Assembly: GCA_903869595.1 (NCBI GenBank) | Contig: CAIPZV010000062.1 | Location: 1-32,824, forward strand | DNA length: 32,824 nt | Direction: 5' to 3' | DNA from: an uncultured beta proteobacterium | Lineage (GTDB): Bacteria; Pseudomonadota; Gammaproteobacteria; Burkholderiales; Burkholderiaceae_C | Shown: positions 23,601 through 32,119 of the stretch, one piece after another | Position numbering within the stretch: the stretch's first letter is position 1 | Layout: each line of letters opens with the position of its first letter | Notes under the pieces: model-generated | The model's database searches: none | The model's input: only the letters and a program-made list of their open reading frames with translations | Told to the model about the DNA's origin: nothing | Translations under genes and position numbers: made by a program

Positions 23601-25274
23601 CTAGCTTTGGAGTTGGCGCAGCTTAAAGCGCTGCAATTTGCCGGTTTCGGTGCGCGGAAGGCTTGCAACAAATTCCAGCTTGCGCGGGTATTTAAAGGGC
23701 GCGATGCTTTGTTTTACATGTTCTTGCAATGCGACGGCCATGGCCGCGTCGTCGCTGTGCCCCGGCTTAAGCACCACAAAGGCCTGCACAATTTGGCCGC
23801 GCTCAGCATCGGGCATACCGACCACCGCGCATTCGAGCACCGCAGCATGCAGTAACAAGGCGCTTTCCACCTCAGGCCCGGCGATGTTGTAACCGGCCGA
23901 AATAATCATGTCGTCATTGCGGGCGCAGTAGCTGAAATAACCATCGGCATCCATCACAAAGGTATCGCCAGGCAGGTTCCAACCCGCCACCACATAGTCC
24001 CGCTGGCGCGGGTCATCCAGATAGCGGCAACCGGTGGCACCGCGCACTGCCAGCCGACCCGGGGTGCCCGGCGGCACCGGCTGCATGTGCGCATCCACCA
24101 CACGCGCCTCGTAGCCAGGCACCACTTTGCCGATGCTGCCATCGCGTACATCGCTGCCTGCACTGGCGATATAGATATGAATCACTTCGGTGCCGCCAAT
24201 GCCGTCGGTAATTTGCATGCCGGTAGCTTGCTTCCAGGCCTGGCGCGTGGCATCGGGCAAGGCCTCGCCCGCGCTGACCGGGTGTTTGAGGCTGGATAGG
24301 TCATGGTCCCCCGCCAGCGCCGCCATTTGCCGGTACATGGTGGGCGCGGTATAGCACTGCGTGGCGCGGTATTTGGCGATGGTCTGCAACAAGGATTCGG
24401 GCGTATGCCGCTCCAGCAGCACGGTGCTGGCGCCAAAGCGCAAAGGAAAAGCCAGCAGGCCGCCCAGACCAAAAGTAAAGGCCACGGGCGGCGTGCCACA
24501 GACCACGTCATCAGCATTCATGTGCAGCACATGGCGCGGAAACAAATCACACATCGCCAGTACGTCGCGATGGAAATGCATGGTGCCTTTGGGCTTGCCG
24601 GTGGTGCCGCTGGTAAAGGCGATCAGGCACACATCGTCACGGCTAGTGGGGTGCGGCACCCATGCATTGCTATGGGCTTGCATGCGCGCCTCCAGACCGT
24701 CAGGCGCGTCGCTGCGAAACGCCAGCACTTGCTGCAACAGCGGCTGGTATTGCGCATGGCCCGGCGTTTGGCAAAACTGCAGTTCTTCTAATAACGCCGC
24801 ATCACATAAAGCCGCGCTAACCTGGGCTTTGGCGATGATGGTGGCCAACTCGGTCGCGCGCAGCATGGGCATGGTGGGCACCACGACCAGGCCCGCTTGC
24901 AAAGCCGCCAAAAAGCAGGCGGCCATCATGGGCGTATTCGCGCCGCGCAGCAAAAGCCGATTGCCCGGCACCAGGCCCATGTCTTTTGTCAGCACCTGCG
25001 CGATACGGTGGCAGTGTGCGCTCAGCTGGGCATAGGTCCAGGCGATTTCGACTGGCCCCGCAGGCCCAGGCGCCATGCCGCGGATCGCAATGCGATCTCC
25101 CCTGCCCTCTGCCACATGGCGGTCCACCAGCTCGCCGCCGCAGTTGAGGATGGCGGGGTACTGCAGATCGGGCACATCCGCCTGAAACACTGGCCATTCC
25201 TTTTGTGGCGGCAAGTGGTCGCGGGCGAAGTGATCGCTATGGCTGCTGGGCGCTAGAACATTCCAGTCTTGCAT
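23601..25274 (-). CDS. abmG: Aryl-CoA ligase, probably 2-aminobenzoate-CoA ligase
   Basis: A 557-residue ANL-superfamily acyl-adenylate ligase forming aryl-CoA with ATP. Core motifs are the P-loop FTSGTTGKPKGTMHF, YTAPTMYRQMAAL, GIGGTEVIHIYIAS (acid-binding and adenylate region), YFSYCARNDDMIISAGYNIA (hinge) and the C-terminal RTETGKLQRFKLR with the adenylation Lys. Benzoate and aminobenzoate ligases share this form of the GIGGTE motif. Presence of the anthraniloyl-CoA monooxygenase gene and RidA in the same operon favours 2-aminobenzoate over benzoate as substrate. The ATG is five bases after the acyl-CoA dehydrogenase stop. Family secure; substrate from context. Confidence 0.85.
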   Translation of the reverse strand: MQDWNVLAPSSHSDHFARDHLPPQKEWPVFQADVPDLQYPAILNCGGELVDRHVAEGRGDRIAIRGMAPGPAGPVEIAWTYAQLSAHCHRIAQVLTKDMGLVPGNRLLLRGANTPMMAACFLAALQAGLVVVPTMPMLRATELATIIAKAQVSAALCDAALLEELQFCQTPGHAQYQPLLQQVLAFRSDAPDGLEARMQAHSNAWVPHPTSRDDVCLIAFTSGTTGKPKGTMHFHRDVLAMCDLFPRHVLHMNADDVVCGTPPVAFTFGLGGLLAFPLRFGASTVLLERHTPESLLQTIAKYRATQCYTAPTMYRQMAALAGDHDLSSLKHPVSAGEALPDATRQAWKQATGMQITDGIGGTEVIHIYIASAGSDVRDGSIGKVVPGYEARVVDAHMQPVPPGTPGRLAVRGATGCRYLDDPRQRDYVVAGWNLPGDTFVMDADGYFSYCARNDDMIISAGYNIAGPEVESALLLHAAVLECAVVGMPDAERGQIVQAFVVLKPGHSDDAAMAVALQEHVKQSIAPFKYPRKLEFVASLPRTETGKLQRFKLRQLQS

Positions 25275-25279
25275 GCGAA

Positions 25280-26455
25280 TTACCCCTTGATCAGGTCGCG
25301 GCCAATAATGAGTTGCTGCACCTCGGTAGCGCCTTCGTAAATCCGCAAGGCGCGAATTTCGCGGTACAGGGACTCGACAATGCTGCCTTTTTTCACGCCC
25401 ATGCCGCCGTGCATTTGAACCGCCATATCAATAATGGTTTGCGCGCTTTCGGTGGCGTTCATTTTGGCCATGGCCGCTTCGCGCGTTACGCGCTGGCCTT
25501 GGTCGCGCAGCCAGGCGGCGCGGTAGGTCAGCAAGGTGGCGGCATCCAGCAGGGTGGCCATGTCGGCCAACTTACATTGGGTAATCTGAAAATCCGCCAA
25601 GCTCTGGCCAAACATCTTGCGCTGGCGCGCCCAGTCCAAGGACGCGTCCAGCGCCCGGCGCGCAAAGCCCAAGGACGCCGCAGCCACTGAGGTGCGGAAC
25701 ACATCGAGCGTGGCCATTGCCACTTTAAAACCTTCGCCAGCCTTACCAATACGCGCGCTTTCGGGCAGGCGCACCGCGTCAAAACGCAAGGTGGCCAGAG
25801 GGTGCGGGGCCATCACATCAATGCGCTCTTCGATCACCAAACCGGGCGTGTCGGCGTCCACGATAAAAGCCGAAATACCGCGCGCCCCCGGTGCTTCGCC
25901 GGTACGCGCAAACACCACATAAAAACCGGCGATACCGCCATTAGAAATCCAGGTCTTACGGCCATTCAGCGCATAGCCGCCTTCCACCACCGTGGCACTG
26001 CACTGCATGGCCGCTACGTCCGAACCGGCGTCGGGTTCGCTCAGCGCAAATGCCGCCAGGCTCTGCCCACGCACCACGCTGGGCAGGTATTTCGCTTGTT
26101 GCGCTGGCGTGCCCATTAGGCTGATAGCACCGCTGCCCAAGCCTTGCATGGCAAAGGCAAAGTCGGCCAGGCCTTCGTGGTAGGCCAGGGTTTCGCGCAG
26201 CAGGCACAGGCGGCGGGTGTCGATCTGCTCTGCAGCGCCGCCGTGCGCGCTACCGGCCACCGCATGTGCCAGCCAGCCGCCCTGCCCCATGCGGTCAACT
26301 AAGGTGATGCAACGGGCGTCAACGGCTGCGCGGCTTTCGTCGTGCGTAGCGTCTTTCAGATGCGTAGCGCACCAGCTGTCAAGCGCGGTTTTGAAACTGC
26401 GGTGGCCGTCTTCAAAGAAAGGCCAGTGCAGATGGCTGTGCGGATCGGCTTGCAT
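25280..26455 (-). CDS. Acyl-CoA dehydrogenase of the anthranilate cluster
   Basis: A 391-residue FAD acyl-CoA dehydrogenase with [20 protein letters not shown] (flavin and substrate loop), [53 protein letters not shown] and [20 protein letters not shown], the last with the usual catalytic Glu. The N-terminal 60 residues are less typical. ATG 26455 is chosen over an upstream TTG; it begins one base after the hydratase stop with GGGGA ahead. In the anthranilate CoA route the non-aromatic ring product is processed by beta-oxidation-like steps, which this enzyme may serve. Its exact acyl-CoA is not known. Confidence 0.9.
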   Translation of the reverse strand: MQADPHSHLHWPFFEDGHRSFKTALDSWCATHLKDATHDESRAAVDARCITLVDRMGQGGWLAHAVAGSAHGGAAEQIDTRRLCLLRETLAYHEGLADFAFAMQGLGSGAISLMGTPAQQAKYLPSVVRGQSLAAFALSEPDAGSDVAAMQCSATVVEGGYALNGRKTWISNGGIAGFYVVFARTGEAPGARGISAFIVDADTPGLVIEERIDVMAPHPLATLRFDAVRLPESARIGKAGEGFKVAMATLDVFRTSVAAASLGFARRALDASLDWARQRKMFGQSLADFQITQCKLADMATLLDAATLLTYRAAWLRDQGQRVTREAAMAKMNATESAQTIIDMAVQMHGGMGVKKGSIVESLYREIRALRIYEGATEVQQLIIGRDLIKG

Positions 26456-26456
26456 A

Positions 26457-27317
26457 TCAGTCCCCTTCAAACAGCGGCGTTTGTTTGGCTACAAAGGCGT
26501 GGTAGGCGCGGTGGAAATCGTTGGTCGCCATGCAAATAGCCTGGGCCTGGGCTTCGGCCTCGATGGCTTCGTCCACGCCCATATTCCATTCTTGTTGCAA
26601 CATTTTTTTGGTCATGCCGTTGGCAAAAGTCGGGCCATTGGCCAGTTGCACGGCCATGGCCTGGGCTTGGTCGCGCAAGTCTTCGGGCGTGCACACGCGG
26701 TTGTAAAAACCCCAGCGCTCGGCCTCTTCGCCACCGAGGCCGCGCCCGGTGAACAGCAATTCGCTGGCGCGGCCCTGGCCAATCATGCGCGGCAGCAGCG
26801 CGCAGGCGCCCATGTCGCAACCGGCCAAGCCCACTTTATTGAATAAAAAATAGGTTTTGCTGCGGGCCGTGCCAAAGCGCATGTCGGAGGCCAGCGCCAG
26901 CAAAGCACCGGCCCCGGCACAGATGCCGTCGATGGCCGCGACGATGGGCTGCGGGCAGGCGCGCATGGCTTTGACTAGGTCGCCGGTCATGCGGGTAAAG
27001 GTCAGCAAGCCGGGCATATCCAGCTTGGTGAGCGGGCCGATGATTTCATGCACATCTCCGCCGGAGCAAAAGTTACCACCCTCGCCGGTGAGCACCACGG
27101 CATGCACATCGGGCGCATATACCAGTGCACGAAACAGCTCGCGCAATTCCGCATAGGAGTCAAAGGACAGCGGGTTTTTACGTTCGGGTCTATTGAGGCT
27201 GATGGTGGCCACATGGTCCGACACGCTGAACTTGAAATGCTGGGCCTGGTAGTTGTGCAACACATGGTTGTGGCCCGGCAATTGCTGGGGCTGACCGGGA
27301 AGGTATTTGGTGCTCAT
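26457..27317 (-). CDS. Enoyl-CoA hydratase/isomerase-family protein
   Basis: A 286-residue crotonase-fold protein. It shows [20 protein letters not shown], the oxyanion segment [40 protein letters not shown] and [20 protein letters not shown]. The second catalytic acid position is less canonical ([10 protein letters not shown] rather than the usual Glu pair), so hydration, isomerisation or ring opening are all possible. The start ATG overlaps the MarR stop (ATGA). In this pathway context a ring-hydrating or ring-opening hydratase for an aminocyclohexenone-type CoA ester is likely, by inference. Confidence 0.88.
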   Translation of the reverse strand: MSTKYLPGQPQQLPGHNHVLHNYQAQHFKFSVSDHVATISLNRPERKNPLSFDSYAELRELFRALVYAPDVHAVVLTGEGGNFCSGGDVHEIIGPLTKLDMPGLLTFTRMTGDLVKAMRACPQPIVAAIDGICAGAGALLALASDMRFGTARSKTYFLFNKVGLAGCDMGACALLPRMIGQGRASELLFTGRGLGGEEAERWGFYNRVCTPEDLRDQAQAMAVQLANGPTFANGMTKKMLQQEWNMGVDEAIEAEAQAQAICMATNDFHRAYHAFVAKQTPLFEGD

Positions 27318-27823
27318 GGTTTCTCCTTGCGGGCGCTGCTGCGCATGGGGCGGGGGTTGGCGGTTTTGAGGGTGCCTAAAAGCGCGGCGAGTTGGCTTTG
27401 CTCTTTGGCGCTTAACGGGGACAAGAGTTCGCGTACCCAGGCTTGGTGTGCTTGGGCCATGGTGGCAAAGGTGTTGTGCCCGGCCTCGGTCAGGCTCAGG
27501 CGGTAGGAGCGCCGGTCGCCGGGTACTGGCAGGCGCTGCACCAATTGCTCGCGCTCTAATTGGTCTACGATGGTGGTGACGTTGCCACCGGTCACCATCA
27601 TGCGGCGCGAGACTTCGCCCATGGCCAGGCCCTCGGGCTCACGCTCCAATTGGGCCATCAAATCAAAGCGCGGCAGCGTGATGCCAAACTGCTCGCGCAA
27701 GCGCTGGCGAATGGTGTCTTCGATGCGCGTGGTGCACGACAACAAGCGCAGCCACAGGCGCAGCGAGGCATGGTGGTCCGCATGCGCGCGTTGCTCCATA
27801 TCCGTGTTTTGGCGGGCATTCAC
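27314..27823 (-). CDS. MarR-family regulator within the anthranilate operon
   Basis: A 169-residue winged-helix regulator. It has a helical dimer region ([20 protein letters not shown]), [13 protein letters not shown], the recognition part [20 protein letters not shown], the wing [20 protein letters not shown] and a C-terminal dimer helix. MarR proteins on aromatic acid operons usually repress until an aryl-CoA or acid ligand binds. The start is GTG 27823, overlapping the upstream stop by four bases; ATG 27799 is the alternative. Being the second gene of the operon it probably controls itself and the pathway, with the operator expected in 30163-30260. Confidence 0.9.
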   Translation of the reverse strand: MNARQNTDMEQRAHADHHASLRLWLRLLSCTTRIEDTIRQRLREQFGITLPRFDLMAQLEREPEGLAMGEVSRRMMVTGGNVTTIVDQLEREQLVQRLPVPGDRRSYRLSLTEAGHNTFATMAQAHQAWVRELLSPLSAKEQSQLAALLGTLKTANPRPMRSSARKEKP

Positions 27824-30162
27824 GAAGCGCGCTCCTCGCTGGTAGCGCTTTGGGCCTGAGCTTGCAGGGCGCGCTCGCGGGCGAAACCGGCTTCGAGTTG
27901 CGGCTTGCCCGAAACATACGATTGAGGCCAGTCCACACCGGTGTAGCCAATGCGTGCGGCCTCGGTCAGTGTCCAGGCCGGATTGGCTAAATGCGGCCTG
28001 GCCACCGCACACAAGTCCGCACGCCCGGCTGCGATCACGCTGTTGACATGGTCGGCTTCGCTGATCGCACCCACAGCCATGGTGGCAATGCGCGCTTCCT
28101 GCCGGATGCGGTCAGCAAACGGTGTTTGGTACATGCGGCCGTAGGTGGGCTTTTGGTGCGGGCTGACCTGCCCGCTGGAGCAATCGATCATGTCGGCGCC
28201 TACCGCTTTAAAAGCCTGGGCGATCTGCACTGCGTCGGCTGGCGTGATGCCGCCCTCCACCCAATCGTGCGCTGAAATCCGCACCGACATGGGTAAATGA
28301 TCGGGCCACGCTGCGCGTACTGCGGCAAAGACTTCCAGCGGGTAGCGCAAGCGATTGGCCAGCGTGCCGCCGTATGCGTCGGTGCGCAGGTTGGTCAAGG
28401 GCGAGATAAAGCCCGATAGCAAATACCCGTGGGCGCAGTGCAACTCCAACCAGTCAAAGCCCGCTTGCGCAGCGCGCAGCGTGGAGGCTACAAAGTCCGC
28501 TTTGACCTGGTCCATGTCGGCGCGGTCCATAGCGCGGGGCACCGGGCCTTTGTCCAGATAGGGCTTTGCAGAAGCGGCTAGCAGCGGCCAATTGCCTTCG
28601 GGCAAGGGCTGGTCCATGCCCGCGCCCTGCCAGGGCACGCAGGTAGAGGCTTTGGCACCGGCGTGGCCGATTTGCAGCGCTATTTTGGCGTCGGTGTTGC
28701 CATGCACCCAATCGACAATGCGGCGCCAGTCTTGCATTTGCTGGTCGGTCCACAAGCCGGGACAGCCGGGGGTGATGCGCGCATCCGGGCTGGTGCAAGT
28801 CATCTCGGCCATGACCATGGCCGCGCCACCCATGGCGCGCGCGCCCAGGTGGACTAGGTGGTAATCCGCCGCCCGTCCATCCACGCACTGGTATTGCGCC
28901 ATCGGAGACACCACCACGCGGTTTTTGAGGGTGATAGAGCGCAGGCTAAAGGGCGTAAACATGGGCGGGCGCCCGTCATGCATATCAGCGCGCCCCGCAA
29001 ACCAGCGTTCATAGCCCTCCAGCCAGCCCGCATCGCGCAAGCGCAGGTTTTCGTGGCTGATACGCTGGCTGCGCGTGAGCATGGAATACATAAATTGCTC
29101 GGGCTCCAGCTGCTCGCAGTAGCGCTGGCCGCAGACTTCGAACCATTCCATGGCGTTCCAAGCTGCGTTTTGAATACGAATGACATCCACGGCGCGCAGC
29201 TTTTGGTAATGCGCCAGCACTTCGGGGATATGGGCCGGCGTGTCGCCATGCTGGGTGAACTGGCGTACCAGCTCGATCGCGTCTTCCAAGGCTAGCTTGG
29301 TGCCCGAGCCAATGGCAAAGTGGGCGGTGTGGACGGCGTCGCCCATCAGCACCACATGGCTGTTGCCATTGAAGTGCGACCAGTTTTTGCAGGTGATGCG
29401 CTGGAAATTCAACCAAGCTGAGCCGCGCAAATGTCGGGCATTGGTCATCAGCTTTTCGCCTTGTAAATTGGCGGCAAATACCTTTTCGCAAAAGGCGATG
29501 GACTGGTCCTGGTCGGCTTGGTCTAGGCCATGCGCCTTCCAGACTTCTTCCGGGCACTCGACGATAAACGTAGAGGTGTTTTCGTCAAACTTGTAGATGT
29601 GCGCTTGCAGCCAGCCGTGTTCGGTTTTCTCGAACAAAAAGGTAAAGGCGTCGTAGAGCTTGCGGGTGCCCAGCCAGATGTAGCGGTTGGGCCGGGTGAC
29701 GATGTCGGGTTGATAGACCTCGGGGGTGCGCGAACGCACCCTGGAGTTAAAGCCGTCGCTGGCGATGATGAGGTCGGCATCGGGGAAGTCCAAGTCTGAA
29801 TCCACATCCTGCTCGAACAAAAGTTTGACGCCCAAGGCTTCGCAGCGCACCTGCAAAATATTGAGCAGTTTTTTGCGCCCTATCCCCACAAAGCCATGGC
29901 CGCCGGAGCTGATGACGCGGCCTTTGAAATGCAGTTCAATGTCGTCCCAGTGATTGAAGGCCTGCTTGATTTCAGCGGCTGACTCCGGGTCCCAATGCTG
30001 CATGTACCCCATGGTCTGGTCCGAAAACACCACGCCCCAGCCGAAAGTGTCATAGGGCTTGTTGCGCTCGACCACGGTAATGTCGTGGTGGGCGCCCAGC
30101 TTTTTCATGAGTAACGCAAAGTACAAGCCCGACGGGCCGCCACCGATGCAAACGATTTTCAT
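27820..30162 (-). CDS. abmA: Anthraniloyl-CoA monooxygenase/reductase fusion
   Basis: A 780-residue two-domain flavoenzyme. Residues 1-390 are a class A FAD hydroxylase with the dinucleotide motif [19 protein letters not shown] and the FAD ribityl motif [20 protein letters not shown] (GD at 274-275). Residues 400-745 are an old yellow enzyme-type FMN barrel: [50 protein letters not shown] and [12 protein letters not shown]. This arrangement is that of 2-aminobenzoyl-CoA monooxygenase/reductase from Azoarcus, which hydroxylates then reduces the ring with NADH and O2. Salicyloyl-CoA 5-hydroxylases are close relatives and an alternative. GAGGAG five bases before ATG 30162 fixes the start; it is the first gene of the operon. 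Confidence 0.9.
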   Translation of the reverse strand: MKIVCIGGGPSGLYFALLMKKLGAHHDITVVERNKPYDTFGWGVVFSDQTMGYMQHWDPESAAEIKQAFNHWDDIELHFKGRVISSGGHGFVGIGRKKLLNILQVRCEALGVKLLFEQDVDSDLDFPDADLIIASDGFNSRVRSRTPEVYQPDIVTRPNRYIWLGTRKLYDAFTFLFEKTEHGWLQAHIYKFDENTSTFIVECPEEVWKAHGLDQADQDQSIAFCEKVFAANLQGEKLMTNARHLRGSAWLNFQRITCKNWSHFNGNSHVVLMGDAVHTAHFAIGSGTKLALEDAIELVRQFTQHGDTPAHIPEVLAHYQKLRAVDVIRIQNAAWNAMEWFEVCGQRYCEQLEPEQFMYSMLTRSQRISHENLRLRDAGWLEGYERWFAGRADMHDGRPPMFTPFSLRSITLKNRVVVSPMAQYQCVDGRAADYHLVHLGARAMGGAAMVMAEMTCTSPDARITPGCPGLWTDQQMQDWRRIVDWVHGNTDAKIALQIGHAGAKASTCVPWQGAGMDQPLPEGNWPLLAASAKPYLDKGPVPRAMDRADMDQVKADFVASTLRAAQAGFDWLELHCAHGYLLSGFISPLTNLRTDAYGGTLANRLRYPLEVFAAVRAAWPDHLPMSVRISAHDWVEGGITPADAVQIAQAFKAVGADMIDCSSGQVSPHQKPTYGRMYQTPFADRIRQEARIATMAVGAISEADHVNSVIAAGRADLCAVARPHLANPAWTLTEAARIGYTGVDWPQSYVSGKPQLEAGFARERALQAQAQSATSEERAS

Positions 30163-30475
30163 CCATACTCCTCGTAGGCCAATGCAGCCGAAGCATATAG
30201 TATTTACAGCCTCAATTGTTGAAGCTTGAAATAAATAGGGTTGGGGGCGATGCGAAGCGGCTGACACAGGCAGTCTGCCTGTACCAAGCACCTGAAGCCA
30301 ACCTAAAGCGGCATTGGGAGCGTTGGCAGCGGCCGCAGCGATAGACCGTCAATGCGCGATTACGCATGGCAATCTGTTTGGGTGGGTTGGTGGCGCGCTT
30401 ACATCGCTTCGAAAACAAAACATAAATGTTGTTATTTTTAAACAGAAAAACAACATATATGTTATATTTCTTTGC
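30163..30475. other. Divergent intergenic region of anthranilate operon and hicAB
   Basis: About 310 bp between the two divergent transcripts. Near the anthranilate operon is GAGGAG (30168-30173), then AT-rich sequence with TACTAT-like bases on the minus strand and the dyad TCAA-TTG-TTGA at 30212-30222, a weak MarR operator candidate. A perfect inverted repeat ACAGGCAG-T-CTGCCTGT lies at 30266-30282. The hicA-proximal part contains the operator-like palindromes listed separately. No other gene is supported. Confidence 0.5.
30419..30463 (+). promoter_or_regulatory. Two hicAB operator-like palindromes
   Basis: AACAT-AA-ATGTT at 30419-30430 and AACAT-AT-ATGTT at 30452-30463 are nearly identical perfect dyads, centred 33 bp (three helical turns) apart, 13 and 46 bases before the hicA start. 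The pair AT-GTTGTT (30427-30434) and AACAAC-AT (30449-30456) makes a wider inverted repeat. HicB antitoxins with C-terminal DNA-binding domains repress their own operon at such sites. Confidence 0.65.
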
Positions 30476-30655
30476 ATGAACTCGAAACAGATGAAGAAGT
30501 GGCTAGAGCAGCAAGGCGCAAGCTTTGTGCAAGGTAAGGGATCGCATCTGAACGTGTTCTTGAATGGTAAAAAATCAGTTCTCCCAATGCATGGAACGCA
30601 AGAGCTTGGCAAAGGACTGGAGTCTGCAATTAAGCGCCAGCTTGGATTGAAATGA
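30476..30655 (+). CDS. hicA: HicA-type mRNA interferase toxin
   Basis: A 59-residue toxin with the double-stranded RNA-binding-like fold of HicA: MNSKQMKKWLEQQGASFVQG leads to the catalytic His in KGSHLNVF (H24), followed by KKSVLPMHGTQELGKGLESA and the closing helix IKRQLGL. Members cleave mRNA and slow growth until neutralised by HicB. Start ATG 30476 fits the family; the upstream open frame is not similar. The hicB start follows ten bases after its stop, in the usual toxin-first order. AT-rich context suggests horizontal acquisition. Confidence 0.92.
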   Translation: MNSKQMKKWLEQQGASFVQGKGSHLNVFLNGKKSVLPMHGTQELGKGLESAIKRQLGLK

Positions 30656-30665
30656 AGGAGTAATA

Positions 30666-31082
30666 ATGTTTGATTACCCAGTAACTCTGACCCCTGACGA
30701 AGGCACCGTGATGGTGACATTTGCCGATGTACCGGAGGCTATTACCTTCGGCCTCGATGAAGACGAAGCCTTGCTTCAGGCCGTGGATGCGCTAGAGTCC
30801 GCCCTGACTTTTTATATCGAAGATCGCAAACCGCTGCCCCCACCAAGCAAACCAAAAAAAGGGCAGAAGACGGTACGCCCTTCGGCTTTGGAGTGTGGCA
30901 AGCTGGGTGTTTATCAAGCGATGACGGAGCAAGGCATCAAAAAGTCAGAGCTAGCGCGCCGCTTGGGTTGGCACATGCCGCAAATTGACCGTCTGTTCGA
31001 CTTGCGTCACGCTTCAAAACTTGACCAAATTGAAGCTGCGGCCGGCGCACTCGGCAAACACGTTAGATTGCAGATTGCCTAA
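30666..31082 (+). CDS. hicB: HicB-type antitoxin
   Basis: A 138-residue antitoxin with an AAGGAG site five bases before ATG 30666. Residues 1-55 are the HicB partial RNase H-like fold (FDYPVTLTPDEGTVMVTFAD, VPEAITFGLDEDEALLQAVD, then ALESALTFYIED). Residues about 60-75 are a Lys/Pro linker, and the C-terminal part is a helix-turn-helix (ELARRLGWHMPQIDRLFDLR). That domain makes it a likely autorepressor at the palindromes 30419-30463. It binds and blocks the HicA encoded directly upstream. Confidence 0.92.
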   Translation: MFDYPVTLTPDEGTVMVTFADVPEAITFGLDEDEALLQAVDALESALTFYIEDRKPLPPPSKPKKGQKTVRPSALECGKLGVYQAMTEQGIKKSELARRLGWHMPQIDRLFDLRHASKLDQIEAAAGALGKHVRLQIA

Positions 31083-31158
31083 CGCACAAACACAAAATCC
31101 CCAACGCAATTGAGCGGTGTCTAGAGCTTTGGGGAGTGCCAGAGTGCCACAGCAGTCC

Positions 31159-31176
31159 GTAAGTTACAGAACTTAC
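31159..31176. promoter_or_regulatory. Perfect 7-bp dyad upstream of the aldolase gene
   Basis: GTAAGTT-ACAG-AACTTAC is a perfect inverted repeat 89 bp before the aldolase start and 76 bp after hicB. No T-run follows, so an operator is more likely than a terminator. The binding protein is unknown. Confidence 0.4.
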
Positions 31177-31265
31177 CTAGCTGTTGGCCATCGATAGTGG
31201 GCTCCATGTAAAGCGACCGATCGACTCAGTACACAATGGGGCTTCCCTAAAACTGCCCCCGCCCA

Positions 31266-32078
31266 ATGCAAACCCCCACCAATCTCTTCAAGCAATCCCT
31301 GCTCGCGCGCCAAGCGCAAATCGGCCTGTGGCTAGGCCTGGCCAACCCTTTAAGCGCCGAGCTGTGCTCCTACGCAGGATTCGACTGGCTGCTGATTGAC
31401 GGCGAACACGCGCCCAATACCCTGCCCTCCATCCTGGCCCAAGCCCAAGCGATAGCTGGCGTGCCGGGTAACCAGGTACTGGCGCGCCTGCCGGTGGGCG
31501 ACCCGGTGCTGGTTAAGCAGTACCTAGACTTAGGCGTGCAAAGCTTGCTGATTCCCATGGTGGAGAGCGGCGAGCAAGCCCACGCGATGGTGCAGGCAGC
31601 GCGCTATCCGCAAGCCGACGGCCAAGGCGGTGTGCGCGGCATGGCCGGTGCCCGAGGTTCGCGCTGGGGGCATATCGCCAACTATGCGCAAGAGGCCAAT
31701 GCCCAAGTTTGCGTGCTGGTGCAAGTGGAAACCGCGCTTGGATTGGAGAATTTGGACGCGATTTGCGCCACGCCGGGTATTGACGGAGTGTTTATCGGCC
31801 CGGCCGATTTGTCGGCCTCGCTAGGCTTTCCCGGTCAAACCGAGCATCCGCAGGTGCTAGCCCAAATTGAAGAGGCCATCGCGCGCATCTTGCGCTCGAG
31901 CAAGGCGCCGGGCATCCTGACCACGAATGAAGACCTCGCCCGACGTTATCTGGACTTGGGTGTAGTGTTTATATGCGTGGGTCTGGATACCAATTTGCTG
32001 ATGCAACACACCCGCGCGCTGGCAGCAAGGTTTAAGGGTCAGACGGCGCCGCACAAGCCTTCGGGCATGGGTTACTGA
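31266..32078 (+). CDS. HpcH/HpaI-family aldolase
   Basis: A 270-residue TIM-barrel class II aldolase like 4-hydroxy-2-oxo-heptanedioate aldolase. Signatures are WLLIDGEHAPNTLPSI, QSLLIPMVESGEQAHAMVQA, GVRGMAGARGSRWG, VLVQVETALGLENLDAI (metal ligand Glu) and GVFIGPADLSASLGFPG (metal ligand Asp). The family cleaves 2-oxo-4-hydroxy acids to pyruvate or related oxoacids and an aldehyde. Other homoprotocatechuate genes are not in the window, so the name hpaI is withheld; a sugar-acid or other aldol substrate is possible. It precedes a small-molecule transporter gene by 41 bases. Confidence 0.88.
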   Translation: MQTPTNLFKQSLLARQAQIGLWLGLANPLSAELCSYAGFDWLLIDGEHAPNTLPSILAQAQAIAGVPGNQVLARLPVGDPVLVKQYLDLGVQSLLIPMVESGEQAHAMVQAARYPQADGQGGVRGMAGARGSRWGHIANYAQEANAQVCVLVQVETALGLENLDAICATPGIDGVFIGPADLSASLGFPGQTEHPQVLAQIEEAIARILRSSKAPGILTTNEDLARRYLDLGVVFICVGLDTNLLMQHTRALAARFKGQTAPHKPSGMGY

Positions 32079-32119
32079 GATGCTCAAAAAGATTTTTCAA
32101 GTGCCGGCGCGATTTGTCC

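Noticed and set aside
24361..25035. A 224-codon plus-strand frame opposite the aryl-CoA ligase
   Set aside because: Fully antisense to conserved ligase motifs, with no similarity or ribosome site.
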